Shown: positions 8,780 to 17,533 of the stretch, one piece after another
How the letters are laid out: the number at the start of each line of letters is the position of its first letter
How positions within the stretch are numbered: position 1 is the first letter of the stretch
Source of the DNA: Streptomyces antimycoticus
GTDB taxonomy: Bacteria; Actinomycetota; Actinomycetes; Streptomycetales; Streptomycetaceae
Length of the DNA stretch: 64,000 nt
Direction: 5' to 3'
NCBI RefSeq assembly: GCF_005405925.1
Contig: NZ_BJHV01000001.1
Span: forward strand, 10,230,001 to 10,294,000
Program-made: the position numbers and the translations under genes
Notes under the pieces: model-generated
Told to the model about the DNA's origin: nothing
Seen by the model: the letters and a program-made list of their open reading frames with translations, nothing else
The model's database searches: none

Positions 8780-9888
8780 GTGATCCTCCACCGGTCGATC
8801 GCGTCTTCGTCGAGCTCGATACCGAGGCCCGGCCTCGCGGGTATCTCGAGGTCGCCCTCGCTGTCCACCCGCACCGGGTCGGCGAGCATGAAGTCCCGGC
8901 GCTCCGGGGTCCACCCGGGCGGGTCGTAGGGGAACTCGAAGAACGGGCCGCCGCCGACCCCCGCCGCCACATGCAGATTGGCGAGCACGCCGATGCCGTT
9001 GGTCCAGCTGTGCGGGGTGAAGTGGCGGTGCTTGAGCTGGGCGATTTCCGCCAGGGTACGGGCGCGGTGCATGCCGATCGCGAGCACCACGTCCATCTGG
9101 TAGATGTCCAGGGCGTCCTCTTCGAGGTAGCGCAGCAGCTCGGTGGGGGAGTGGTGCATCTCGCCGGCGGCGATGCGCACCCCGGGGTTCTCGGCCCGCA
9201 GGCGCTTGAAGCCCGCCAGGTCGCCGTAGGGCAGCGGCTCCTCGACCCAGAACACGTCGAGCTCGGCCAGCCGCGCGATGGTCTTGCGGGTCCGGGCGAG
9301 GTCGGTGGCGCCCGCGGTGTCGCCCGCCATGCGCCACGACTGGTTGAGGTCCACCATGATCTCGAAGTCCGCGCCCAGTTCCTCGCGTACGGCGCGGACC
9401 GCGGCGATCCCCTCGTCCACCCGGTTGCGGTCGATGCGGATCTTCATCGCGCGGAAGCCCGCTTCGCGGACCTTCAGCGCGGTGGCGACACGCTCCTCGG
9501 GCGACTTGAGCTCACCGCAGGAGGCGTAGGCGGGCAGCTTCTTGGCCGCGTTGCCGAACAGCTCGGCCACCGGGCGGCCGTGGACCTTGCCGATGATGTC
9601 CCACAGCGCCGCCTCCAGCGGCCAGTAGTGGGCGCCGTGGAAGTTCGCGGTCTCGATGGCCTTGACGTGCCGGGTGATGTCGAGCGGGTCCTCGCCGACG
9701 AACAGGTGCTTGTAGGTGTCGAAGCCGTCCATCAGATCACCGGAGCCGATACCGGTGATCCCCTCGTCGGTGTGGACGCGGACGATCGTCGCGGCGAAGT
9801 GGCGCCGTGGCTCGGGGTCCCACGCGGCCCGGAACGGCGGGTCCAGGTCCAGGCGCAGCCGGTCCAGGGTGATATCCGTGATCTTCAT
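8776..9888 (-). CDS. Mandelate racemase/muconate lactonizing enzyme-family protein (sugar-acid dehydratase or racemase)
   Basis: A 370-residue enolase-superfamily enzyme. Metal ligands fit Asp180 (IMVDLNQSW), Glu216 (WVEEPLPYGD) and Glu243 (AAGEMHHS). The general bases fit the mandelate-racemase subgroup: Lys149-x-Arg151 (AMKIRID) on one face and the Asp266/His293 dyad (YQMDVV, FTPHSW) on the other. Arg in place of the second Lys of the usual KxK is seen in acid-sugar dehydratases. It would abstract a proton next to a carboxylate, giving dehydration or racemisation of a hydroxy acid. Both ends overlap neighbours by four bases, so expression is tightly coupled to the Fae homologue and the aldehyde dehydrogenase. 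Confidence 0.9.
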   Translation of the reverse strand: MKITDITLDRLRLDLDPPFRAAWDPEPRRHFAATIVRVHTDEGITGIGSGDLMDGFDTYKHLFVGEDPLDITRHVKAIETANFHGAHYWPLEAALWDIIGKVHGRPVAELFGNAAKKLPAYASCGELKSPEERVATALKVREAGFRAMKIRIDRNRVDEGIAAVRAVREELGADFEIMVDLNQSWRMAGDTAGATDLARTRKTIARLAELDVFWVEEPLPYGDLAGFKRLRAENPGVRIAAGEMHHSPTELLRYLEEDALDIYQMDVVLAIGMHRARTLAEIAQLKHRHFTPHSWTNGIGVLANLHVAAGVGGGPFFEFPYDPPGWTPERRDFMLADPVRVDSEGDLEIPARPGLGIELDEDAIDRWRIT

Positions 9889-10424
9889 CGGGTGAGCACC
9901 TCGGAGGTGGGGGCGTAGAACGGGTTGGCCGGGCCTTCCTCGGCGGCCGCGAGGACATCGGCCACGGTCGGGGTGCCGGTCACCGCTGCCCGCACCGCCT
10001 CGTACGCGGCGGCGCGCTGGTTGCGGAAGGACACATCCAGGTCGTCGACCGCCGGGTTCACCCAGATCGCGGCGATGATCAGCAGATCGTCGGCCTTCTC
10101 GGCGGACAGCAGACCGTCCCGGACCGCGTCCGAGACCCCCTGCGCCAGACCGGCCTGGGCGGAGCCCCACGTGGCGCGCTGGTGCAGCTCGCCTTCCGCT
10201 GCGGCCTTCGGCACGAACAGCGTCAGCGGCTTCACCGGGACCGAGGGCCGCACGATCGTCACGAAGGGGACGTGTCCGGCGCTGGGCGTGGCCAGCGCCG
10301 TGGCCCAGGCCGTCTCGACGGGTCCGCCCTTGCGTCCGATCACGACGTTCGTGTGCGCGGCGTTGGCACCCTCCCCGGCGAAGGACTCGCCGATGAGGGC
10401 GGTCGGGGCAAAAGGCGATGGCAT
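9885..10424 (-). CDS. fae: Formaldehyde-activating enzyme (Fae) homologue
   Basis: A 179-residue protein that aligns along its length with formaldehyde-activating enzyme: IGESFAGEGANAAHTNVVIG at the start, GGPVETAWATALATPSAGH, VKPLTLFVPKA, and GLLSAEKADDLLIIAAIWVN. The catalytic His of Fae corresponds to the His in ANAAHTN near residue 24. Classical Fae condenses formaldehyde with tetrahydromethanopterin, a cofactor streptomycetes are not known to make, so the true acceptor or reaction here is open. It is the first gene of a five-gene minus-strand operon and its stop overlaps the next start. The gene name follows homology only; function in this host is an inference. Confidence 0.85.
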   Translation of the reverse strand: MPSPFAPTALIGESFAGEGANAAHTNVVIGRKGGPVETAWATALATPSAGHVPFVTIVRPSVPVKPLTLFVPKAAAEGELHQRATWGSAQAGLAQGVSDAVRDGLLSAEKADDLLIIAAIWVNPAVDDLDVSFRNQRAAAYEAVRAAVTGTPTVADVLAAAEEGPANPFYAPTSEVLTR

Positions 10425-10753
10425 GGGGATCTCCTGGATCTCCGGGAGCGGGGAATCGACGGACCACAGGGGAGGAACCGCGCATTCGCCGCAGTTCCCC
10501 GGTCCGATGCGGCGAATCTAGAACCGCCGTCACCTCGCCGACAAGGCGCCGGGGTGAATCGAAATGCCGGTTGCTCTCATGACAACCCGGCGGCTGACCT
10601 GGGGCTTCCGTGGTGTGCGCCCTAGGATGTCGCGCGTGATGAACCTCCCCCTCGCGACACCGATGGTCCCGAGGACCCCGCCGATCCGCACGGCACGGGC
10701 CCCGACGCCGCCTCCTCCGGTCCCGCGGACACCGCTGCCCGCGCGGCCACGGG
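10425..10753. other. Intergenic control region between fae operon and IclR gene
   Basis: About 330 bases between the divergent fae operon and the first readable IclR codons. It contains an imperfect dyad at 10566-10591 (GCCGGTTG and CAACCCGGC with one extra base), a candidate IclR site. From about 10638 to 10750 the frame beginning GAT GAA CCT reads as an acidic, Ala/Pro/Gly-rich leader like those before many streptomycete regulators, but it has no standard start and is one base out of frame with the IclR body. Confidence 0.5.
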
Positions 10754-10843
10754 CTGCGCCGTGACATCGACCTGCTGGAGGCGCTCGCCTCCGACGAGGC
10801 CCAGAACGCCGGCGGGCTCGGCGTCGTACGCCTGGCGCATCTG

Positions 10844-11506
10844 GTGGGCCGGGAGAAGACTCAGGTCTCACGGGCCCTCAAGGCCCTGGCCGCCGCGGGG
10901 ATCGTGGAACGCGACCCCGACACCCTGGAGTACCGCCTGGGCTGGCGGCTCTTCTCGCTCGTCGCGCGGACCTCGCAGAACCGGCTGGTGCGCATGGCGG
11001 AGCCGGTGATGCACGCGCTGTCGTCGGACGTGGAGGAGACCAGCCATCTGTGTGTCCTGAGCGACCGCGAGGTGCTCACCCTGCTCTCGGTCTCCGGACA
11101 CTCCTTCCGCGTCCACGGCTGGGAAGGGCGCGGAGTGCCCGCGTGGCAGACCTCGGCCGGGCGCGTGCTGCTGGCCGATGCCACCCCCGACGAGCTGTAC
11201 GTCCGCTTCGGCACCGCCTCGACGCCACCGATCCCCGAGCTGTGGTCACTGATCCAGGAGGCTTCGCGACGGGGCTACGCGAGGGTGAGCGAGGAGTTCG
11301 AAACCGGTCTGGTCGGGGTCTCCGCACCCGTACGCGACTTCCGGGGACGTGTCGTGGCGGCGCTCAACATCTCGGCACCCAAGTCCCGGCTCGGCGACCG
11401 TCTGGACCAGGCGGGCCGCACCACGGCCAAGGCGGCGGCACGCGTCTCGGTGATGCTGGGCTGGGAGCCGCGGCACACCTCCTTCCCCAGGGCACGGCTC
11501 ACCTGA
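10844..11506 (+). CDS. IclR-family transcriptional regulator (5' end uncertain, possible frameshift)
   Basis: From the only standard in-frame start, GTG at 10844, 220 residues follow. The ligand domain is complete (SHLCVLSDREVLTLLSV, the PAWQTSAGRVLLA turn, FETGLVGVSAPVRDFRGRVV). The DNA-binding domain is cut by this start: the recognition helix (KTQVSRALKALAAAGIV) is inside, but the first helix reads upstream in the same frame from 10754 (LRRDIDLLEALAS) with no ATG, GTG or TTG. A one-base loss in the G-run near 10750 would join this to an acidic leader. So this is either a sequence error or a gene with a damaged start. It probably controls the divergent fae operon and the downstream aldehyde dehydrogenase and MFS genes. 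Confidence 0.8.
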   Translation: MGREKTQVSRALKALAAAGIVERDPDTLEYRLGWRLFSLVARTSQNRLVRMAEPVMHALSSDVEETSHLCVLSDREVLTLLSVSGHSFRVHGWEGRGVPAWQTSAGRVLLADATPDELYVRFGTASTPPIPELWSLIQEASRRGYARVSEEFETGLVGVSAPVRDFRGRVVAALNISAPKSRLGDRLDQAGRTTAKAAARVSVMLGWEPRHTSFPRARLT

Positions 11507-11678
11507 GAGCGCGGGGGCCGTGCGGCCCAGTCGGGTGCGGGGGCGGGCATGACGGGGAGTTGCCCTGACAGCAACCACCATTGCGATCCGAGAAGCGGTC
11601 TTGTCGGCCGCATGACGCGCTCGTAAATTCACCGCGAACCGGACCAGCCCCTGTTCGGAACGGAGAAAAGAGCAGCTC

Positions 11679-13157
11679 ATGAACCTCCCCGGCATAGAAA
11701 CCCTCGTCAAGGCGCCGTTCGCCGAAGGCGATGTGTTCATCGCCGGCCGCTGGTGTGCGGCCGAGGACGGACGGACGTTCCCCGTGCACGACCCGGCCAC
11801 CGCGGAGCTGATCCGCGAGGTGTCCGCGGCGGGCCCGGGGGACGCTGTGGCGGCGGTCGAAGCGGCCCAGGCGGCCGCCGCCGGGTGGCGGGCGACGCCC
11901 ACCCGCCGTCGTTCGGAGGTCCTGCACACGGCGTTCGCGCTGATGCGTGAGCACACCGACACGCTCGCCCGGCTGATCGTCCTGGAGAACGGCAAGGCAT
12001 ACCGGGACGCGGTGTCCGAGGTCGGTTACGCGGCGGAGTTCTTCCGCTGGTTCGCCGAGGAGGCGGTACGGATCGGCTCCTCGTTCGGCGACGCGCCCGG
12101 TGGCGGCTTCCGGCACGTCGTGCGCAGGCATCCGGTGGGCGTCACCGCCTTCGTCACACCGTGGAACTTCCCGGCCGCGATGGCCACCCGGAAGATCGCC
12201 CCGGCGCTCGCCGCCGGCTGCCCGGTGCTCCTCAAGCCGGCCCCCGACACCCCGTTCACCGCCCTCGCGATCGCCGCCCTGCTGAGCGAGGCGGGCCTGC
12301 CAGACGGGCTGCTGAACGTCCTGCCGACCGACCGCGCGCCCGAGGTGGTCTCCGCCTGGCTCCGCGACGAGCGGGTCCGCAAGTTCTCCTTCACCGGCTC
12401 CACCGCCACCGGCCGGACCCTCCTGGGGCAGGCGGCGGCGAACGTGGTCAACGTGACCATGGAACTGGGTGGCAACGCCCCCTTCATCGTCTGCGAGGAC
12501 GCCGACGTCGACGCCGCGGTGCGCGGTGCGATGGACGCCAAGATGCGGGGCGGTGGCGAGGTCTGCATCGCCGCCAACCGGTTCTACGTCCATGAGTCCG
12601 TCGCCGCCGAATTCACCGAGAAGTTCGCGGCGGCCATGACCGCGGTACGCGCCGGAGCGGGTCTGGAGGAGGGCGTCACCCTCGGCCCGATGATCAACCG
12701 GACCGCCGTGGAGTCCATCCATTCCCTGGTCGACGACGCGGTCACCCGTGGCGCGAAGGTCGCCGCGCGGGGCAGCGTGCCCGATGGCCCTGGCTGCTAC
12801 CACCCGGCCACCGTCCTGGTGGACGTGCCCGAAGACGCCCGGATCATGAACGAGGAGGTCTTCGGGCCGGTCGCGCCCCTGGCCACCTTCACCGACGAGG
12901 ACGAGCTGGTGGCCCGTGCCAACGCCACCGTGCACGGCCTCGCCTCGTACATCTACTCGCGCGACGTGGGCCGGGCCCTGCGCCTGGCCGAGCGCCTGGA
13001 GACCGGAATGGTCGGCCTCAACCGGGGCCTGCTGTCCGACCCGGCCGCGCCCTTCGGCGGAGTCAAGCAGTCGGGCCTGGGCAGGGAGGGCGGCCGCGAG
13101 GGCATCGAGGCCTTCCTGGAGACGCAGTACATCGCCCTCGACTGGCCGACCGACTGA
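11679..13157 (+). CDS. Aldehyde dehydrogenase, succinate-semialdehyde dehydrogenase-like
   Basis: A 492-residue aldehyde dehydrogenase. Catalytic Glu262 is in MELGGNAPF and Cys296 in GGGEVCIAAN; PWNFPAAM near 161 and SFTGSTATGR near 237 mark the cofactor site. The ELGGNAPF and GEVC..ANR patterns are those of the GabD/SSADH group, which takes four- to five-carbon semialdehydes. A ribosome site (GGAG) precedes the ATG at 11679. It lies between the IclR gene and an MFS importer and probably belongs to the same catabolic regulon as the divergent operon, giving that pathway a second aldehyde-oxidising step. Confidence 0.92.
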   Translation: MNLPGIETLVKAPFAEGDVFIAGRWCAAEDGRTFPVHDPATAELIREVSAAGPGDAVAAVEAAQAAAAGWRATPTRRRSEVLHTAFALMREHTDTLARLIVLENGKAYRDAVSEVGYAAEFFRWFAEEAVRIGSSFGDAPGGGFRHVVRRHPVGVTAFVTPWNFPAAMATRKIAPALAAGCPVLLKPAPDTPFTALAIAALLSEAGLPDGLLNVLPTDRAPEVVSAWLRDERVRKFSFTGSTATGRTLLGQAAANVVNVTMELGGNAPFIVCEDADVDAAVRGAMDAKMRGGGEVCIAANRFYVHESVAAEFTEKFAAAMTAVRAGAGLEEGVTLGPMINRTAVESIHSLVDDAVTRGAKVAARGSVPDGPGCYHPATVLVDVPEDARIMNEEVFGPVAPLATFTDEDELVARANATVHGLASYIYSRDVGRALRLAERLETGMVGLNRGLLSDPAAPFGGVKQSGLGREGGREGIEAFLETQYIALDWPTD

Positions 13158-13254
13158 TTCCCCCTCTCCCCACCGCTGCTCCCGGGGCCACTCCTCCCCG
13201 GCCGCTCTCTCCCGGGGCAGCGGTCTCCTCCCCCTCTCAGCGAAGGACCCGCGC

Positions 13255-14619
13255 ATGGCAACGACGCCTGTGACCGAGCAGAACGAGCCCAGCACACCGC
13301 CGGGCGCGCCCGCCACCGAACGCGAACGGAAGCGGCTGCACACCAAGCTGAAGCTGGCCACCCAGATCGGCCAGGGAATCGACGGCTACATCATCGGCGG
13401 CATCGGCCTGGCGATGGGGGCGATCACTGACGACCTCCATCTGTCCTCCATGGAACAGGGGCTGGTCGGCGCCTCACCGCTGATCGGCATCTTCATCGGA
13501 GGGCCGCTCTTCGGCCGGCTGGCCGACCGGTATGGACGCCGGCCGGTGTTCCTGACGGACATGCTGATCTTCCTGATCGGCTCGGTGCTCCAGTTCTTCG
13601 TCCTGGACGGCCCCCAGCTCATCCTCATCCGGCTGGTGATGGGTGTGGCGATCGGCGGCGAGTACGCGATCGGCGCCCCGCTGCTGTCGGAGTACGCGGG
13701 CCGGCTGGGCCGCGGGCGGTTGCTGGCGAGCCTGGAGATCAGCTGGTACGTGGGGTACGCGCTGGCCACCGTCGTGGGGGCGCTGTTCACCTCCGTCGAC
13801 GGCGGCTGGCGCTGGTCCCTGGCGAGCAGTGCGGTGATCGCGGTGGTGTGTGTGGCCCTGCGTGGTGGCATCCCGGAGTCCGCGCGCTGGCTGCTGAGCA
13901 GGGGGCGCCGGGACGAGGCCGAAGCGCTGATCGAGAAGTACGGCATCGAGGTGGACGTCGAAGCGGAGCTGGATGACCGCGACGAGGTGCGGCAGGACGG
14001 GTTCCGCGCGCTCTTCAGCCGGCGGCATCTGCGCTCCACGGTGTTCGCCAGCGTCTTCTGGGCCGCCCTGGTGCTGCCGTACTTCGCCATCGGCACCTTC
14101 TGGACCGAGGTCTTCGAGGCTCTGCACATGGGGGACAACGCGGTCGCGGCGCTGCTCGTCTACTCCTTCACCGCCGTGGCCGGTGTCACCGCGGGGTGCC
14201 TCGTCGTGGACCGGATCGGCCGCCGCAAGCTGCTGATCCCGCCGTTCTGGATCACGGCCGGGTGTCTGGCCCTGGTGGCGGTGTGGCCGTCCTCCACCCC
14301 CGTCATCGTCGTCGGCTTCCTGTTCTTCATCTTCCTCAACGCCGCCTCCAGCGCGCTGACCGCGGTCTATCCGCTGGAGGTGTTCCCCACCTCCCTGCGC
14401 ACCACGGGCGTCGGCTTCGCGACGGCCATGAGCCGGGTGGGCGCCGCGATCGGCACATTCCTGCTGCCGATGGGGCTCGACCACTTCGGCGCGGAGTTCG
14501 TGCTCCTGATCGGGGCCGGAGTGCTGGTGGCCGGAGCCCTCGTGTCCCAGTTCCTGGCGCCGGAGACCACCGACCTGGACCTGGCCCGGGCGGCGAAAAC
14601 GGCCCGCGAGGGGGCGTAG
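13255..14619 (+). CDS. MFS transporter, metabolite:H+ symporter type
   Basis: A 454-residue, twelve-helix major facilitator protein. The ATG at 13255 follows GCGAAGGA and begins a hydrophilic N-terminus; an open frame reaching back into the aldehyde dehydrogenase gene is not needed. Helix 1 contains DGYIIGGIGLAMGAI, loop 2-3 has GRLADRYGRRPVFL, and the second half has RIGRRKLL. This is the organic-acid/aromatic-acid symporter branch of sugar-porter-like carriers. It lies 97 bases after the aldehyde dehydrogenase and probably imports the acid consumed by the adjoining catabolic operon. A paralogue sits at 23771-25144. Confidence 0.9.
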   Translation: MATTPVTEQNEPSTPPGAPATERERKRLHTKLKLATQIGQGIDGYIIGGIGLAMGAITDDLHLSSMEQGLVGASPLIGIFIGGPLFGRLADRYGRRPVFLTDMLIFLIGSVLQFFVLDGPQLILIRLVMGVAIGGEYAIGAPLLSEYAGRLGRGRLLASLEISWYVGYALATVVGALFTSVDGGWRWSLASSAVIAVVCVALRGGIPESARWLLSRGRRDEAEALIEKYGIEVDVEAELDDRDEVRQDGFRALFSRRHLRSTVFASVFWAALVLPYFAIGTFWTEVFEALHMGDNAVAALLVYSFTAVAGVTAGCLVVDRIGRRKLLIPPFWITAGCLALVAVWPSSTPVIVVGFLFFIFLNAASSALTAVYPLEVFPTSLRTTGVGFATAMSRVGAAIGTFLLPMGLDHFGAEFVLLIGAGVLVAGALVSQFLAPETTDLDLARAAKTAREGA

Positions 14620-14636
14620 GGACAGGCGGCGACCGG

Positions 14637-15656
14637 CTACCCGGCCGCGAGACGGGGTGCGCCGACGGTGCTGCGGAAACGGGCGCGGTAGACCGTCGGC
14701 GAGACCCCGAGGGTGTGCTGGAACACCCGCCGCAGCGACTCCGAGGAGCCGAACCCCGCCTGCCGCGCCACCTCCTCGACCGTGCCGGTGCCGTCCGCGA
14801 GAAGCGCCTGGGCGGCCTCGACGCGGACGGCTTCGACATAGCGGCCGGGCGTGATGCCGACCTCGGTGCGGAACAGCCGCTCCAGGTGGCGGGCGCTCAC
14901 GCCGCCCGAGGCGGCCAGCGTGGCCCGCGTGTGGCACCCCGCGGGGTCCGCGGTGACGCGGTCCATCACCCGGCGCACCGCCGGGTGCCGTGGCTGACGC
15001 GGGGCCAGCCGCGCGCTGAACTGCGCCTGCCCGCCCGGGCGGGCCATGAAGACCACCAGTTGCCTGGCCACGTTGCGGGCCACCTCCGCTCCCCAGTCCT
15101 CCTCGACCAGGGACAGCGAGAGGTCGATTCCCGCGGTGATGCCGGCCGATGTGGCCACATGGCCGTCCCGGACGAAGACGGGATTGCCGTCCACGCGCAC
15201 CTGGGGGTAGGCGGTGGCCAGCTGCGCTGCCAGCTCCCAGTGCGTGGCGGCGCGGCGGCCGTCCAGGATGCCGGCCTCGGCCAGCACGAAGGCTCCCGCG
15301 CACACGGACGCCACGCGCTTGGCCCGCACCGACAGCCGGGTCACGAGCCCGACCAGGTCGGTGTCGGCCACGGCCGAGCGCCAGTCCCTCCTCCCCGGGA
15401 CCAGCAGGGTGCCCAGGCGCGGTGGCAGTGTGCCGGGCGCGCCGTCAGCGCCGATCACGAGCCCGGAGGAGGTGGTGACGGCGTCACCGGCGAGGGAGAC
15501 GACCCGTACGTCGTAGTCGGCGCCGTAGTGGTTGGCCGTGGTGAAGACCTCCACGGGGCCGGTGACATCCAGCAGCTGCACCCCGTCGAACGCGACGATC
15601 ACGACGGTGCGGCCGCCACGGGACGCCGGTGACGCCCGCCGCGCTATTCCGTCCAC
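14637..15656 (-). CDS. GlxA-type AraC regulator with DJ-1/PfpI domain
   Basis: A 339-residue regulator. Residues about 16-185 form a DJ-1/PfpI-like class I glutamine-amidotransferase fold with Cys119 in the nucleophile elbow (VASVCAGAFVLAEAG). Residues about 230-330 carry two AraC helix-turn-helix motifs (LAASGGVSARHLERLFRTEV and VEEVARQAGFGSSESLRRVF). This domain order defines the GlxA family, whose amidotransferase domain usually works as a sensor. Its GTG start overlaps the end of the upstream HD-domain gene by 13 bases, so the two are cotranscribed. It converges with the MFS gene with 17 bases between stops. Confidence 0.9.
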   Translation of the reverse strand: MDGIARRASPASRGGRTVVIVAFDGVQLLDVTGPVEVFTTANHYGADYDVRVVSLAGDAVTTSSGLVIGADGAPGTLPPRLGTLLVPGRRDWRSAVADTDLVGLVTRLSVRAKRVASVCAGAFVLAEAGILDGRRAATHWELAAQLATAYPQVRVDGNPVFVRDGHVATSAGITAGIDLSLSLVEEDWGAEVARNVARQLVVFMARPGGQAQFSARLAPRQPRHPAVRRVMDRVTADPAGCHTRATLAASGGVSARHLERLFRTEVGITPGRYVEAVRVEAAQALLADGTGTVEEVARQAGFGSSESLRRVFQHTLGVSPTVYRARFRSTVGAPRLAAG

Positions 15657-16291
15657 GGCGAATCCAGGATCGTCCGGACGAAGTTCCCCCGCTCGAAGCC
15701 GGGGACGAAATGCTCCAGGACATCCGCCTTGACGTTGCCGAACGTGGTCTGCGGCTTGGGGCGGATGCCATCGGCGAACGCCTGCAGAATCCTGTTCTTG
15801 AAGTCGGGGCGCGGATGCAGCGCCACGACCGCCGCCCGGTCCTCGGCGGAGAGATCCTCATACCCGATGCCGAGCACGTCGTACTCGACACCGGCCGTCA
15901 CCAGCGCCACTTCCGGTTCCATGAACTCGGGAACCCCGGGAGTGGTGTGCAGGGCGATCGCCGTCCAGACCCGGCGGATGCTGTCCTCGGGTACGCCATG
16001 GGCCTGCAGAAACCGCTTCGCCTCGGCCGCGCTGTCCACCTCGAAACGGCGGCCACTGTCATGGAACGCCTCGTTCAGGCCCACGTCGTGGAACATCGCC
16101 CCCAGGTACAGCAGCTCCGGGTCGAAGCTCAGATCGCGCCGGTGGCCCTGCAGGCTGCCGAAGAAGTACACCCGACGTGAATGGTGATAGATGAGCTCGC
16201 TCGTCGTGTCCCGGATCAGCTCCGTGGCCTCGCGCGCCAGCGTCGTGCCCGGCACCTTCACGCCTGCCGCGACAGCAGTGTCAGTCGTCAT
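15644..16291 (-). CDS. HD-domain hydrolase, cyanamide-hydratase-like
   Basis: A 215-residue protein with the HD metal-binding signature: His37 in IYHHSRR and His68-Asp69 in AMFHDVGLNE, and a later IALHTTPG with further candidate ligands. The spacing and the ending (FERGNFVRTILDSPW) resemble the small HD hydrolases annotated as cyanamide hydratase-like in actinomycetes and fungi; these may act on nitriles, isonitriles or nucleotides. The start at 16291 begins the conserved part. It is the first gene of a two-gene unit with the GlxA-type regulator and diverges from an AsnC regulator. The name is by resemblance only. Confidence 0.85.
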   Translation of the reverse strand: MTTDTAVAAGVKVPGTTLAREATELIRDTTSELIYHHSRRVYFFGSLQGHRRDLSFDPELLYLGAMFHDVGLNEAFHDSGRRFEVDSAAEAKRFLQAHGVPEDSIRRVWTAIALHTTPGVPEFMEPEVALVTAGVEYDVLGIGYEDLSAEDRAAVVALHPRPDFKNRILQAFADGIRPKPQTTFGNVKADVLEHFVPGFERGNFVRTILDSPWTE

Positions 16292-16534
16292 GTGTCCGCT
16301 CTCCGTGTGCGTAGCAGTACGCCCCTGTGGGGCACTGTCCACAGCCTCGCGCGGCGGCCGGCCCGCCTGCCATGACGATAGCGCCCTGTATCCCACGGAT
16401 AGCGACAGGAAACGCCGGTGGTGGCCCCGCGTCGGCCGCTCCCCGGGTACGCGTCGTACGACACCGCAGACCTTTCCTGTCCCGGTCACCGGATAGAGTC
16501 GAATCGAGAAAAGAGGAACATCGAGGGCCTTCTC

Positions 16535-17518
16535 ATGCAGAAAGTACGTCACGACCTCGATGCCACGGACCGGCGGATCACGGCCGTTCTGCTGGCGTCG
16601 CCCCGGGCCTCCTGGCGGAGCGTCGCCGAGGTGCTGGGTGTCTCGGAACGCACCGTCGTGCGGCGAGCCGCCCCGCTGTTCCACGATCGCACCCTGCGGG
16701 CGACGGCCGTGCGCAATCCCGCCCTCTTTCCCCACCTCCTCCCCACGGTGTTGCGTATCCGTTGCCGCCCCAACCGGATCGCCACCATCGCCGCCGGCCT
16801 CGCTCGGCGCCCCGACACCATCTGGGTGGACATCCTGGGCGGAGGGGATGAAATCTGCGTCGTGCTCTTTCTGAACGGGCCCGACGCACGCCACAAGCTG
16901 CTGCTGCGCGACCTGCCCGCGACCGCCGCCGTGCGGTCCTGGACCTCTTACGACCTGCTGAAAGTCTTCCCCGTGGGTTTCGCTTGGAGCGCGGGACTGC
17001 TGACCCGGGAGGAGTCCCGACACCTGTGGCCGAGCGCCGATCCCGCGCCCGAACCCTTCTCCCCGCTCCCGGAAGACGAAGCGCTCATCGACGCGCTGGT
17101 GGAAGACTCCCGGATGACCTATGGAGAGCTGGCCCATCGCACGGGCCGGACTCCGCGGGCCGTACGGCGTCGCCTGGACGCCCTGGTGGAGGCGCATGGC
17201 GTGCGGCTGGCCACCGAAGTCGATCTGGCCCTGCTGGGGGTGCACGCCGAGGCGCTGCTGTGGATCACCGCGGATCCGGGGGCGCTGGAGGAGACCGGGC
17301 AGATCCTCAGCAGGCATCCGCAGGTGCGCTTCACCGCCGCCACGACGGGTTCGAGCAGTCTGCTGGTGGCGGTGGCCGCCACCGATCTGAGCGCGCTGTA
17401 TGTGTTTCTGACCGGCACGGTGGGGGCCTTGCCACATATCTCCGGCATGGAGGTGGCCCCCATTCTCTCCGGCGTCAAGCGCACCGGCCTGGTACGTCCC
17501 GCGTCGATTTCCGTGTGA
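16535..17518 (+). CDS. Lrp/AsnC-family regulator with two helix-turn-helix regions
   Basis: A 327-residue protein, about twice the usual AsnC length. It has one AsnC-type helix-turn-helix near the N-terminus (DRRITAVLLASPRASWRSVAEVL), a first RAM-like region, then a second helix-turn-helix (EALIDALVEDSRMTYGELAHR) and a C-terminal AsnC ligand domain (VRFTAATTGSSSLLVAV). This tandem form is common in streptomycetes. ATG at 16535 is chosen because the conserved helix begins just after it. It diverges from the HD/GlxA pair, a possible target, and converges on the carboxylesterase with 15 bases between stops. The ligand is unknown. Confidence 0.88.
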   Translation: MQKVRHDLDATDRRITAVLLASPRASWRSVAEVLGVSERTVVRRAAPLFHDRTLRATAVRNPALFPHLLPTVLRIRCRPNRIATIAAGLARRPDTIWVDILGGGDEICVVLFLNGPDARHKLLLRDLPATAAVRSWTSYDLLKVFPVGFAWSAGLLTREESRHLWPSADPAPEPFSPLPEDEALIDALVEDSRMTYGELAHRTGRTPRAVRRRLDALVEAHGVRLATEVDLALLGVHAEALLWITADPGALEETGQILSRHPQVRFTAATTGSSSLLVAVAATDLSALYVFLTGTVGALPHISGMEVAPILSGVKRTGLVRPASISV

Positions 17519-17533
17519 GGGGCTCCGTGTGTC

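Noticed and set aside
8776..10767. A single long minus-strand protein covering the enolase-superfamily gene and beyond
   Set aside because: The upstream part overlaps the Fae homologue in another frame and is Arg-rich; the enzyme family begins at 9888.
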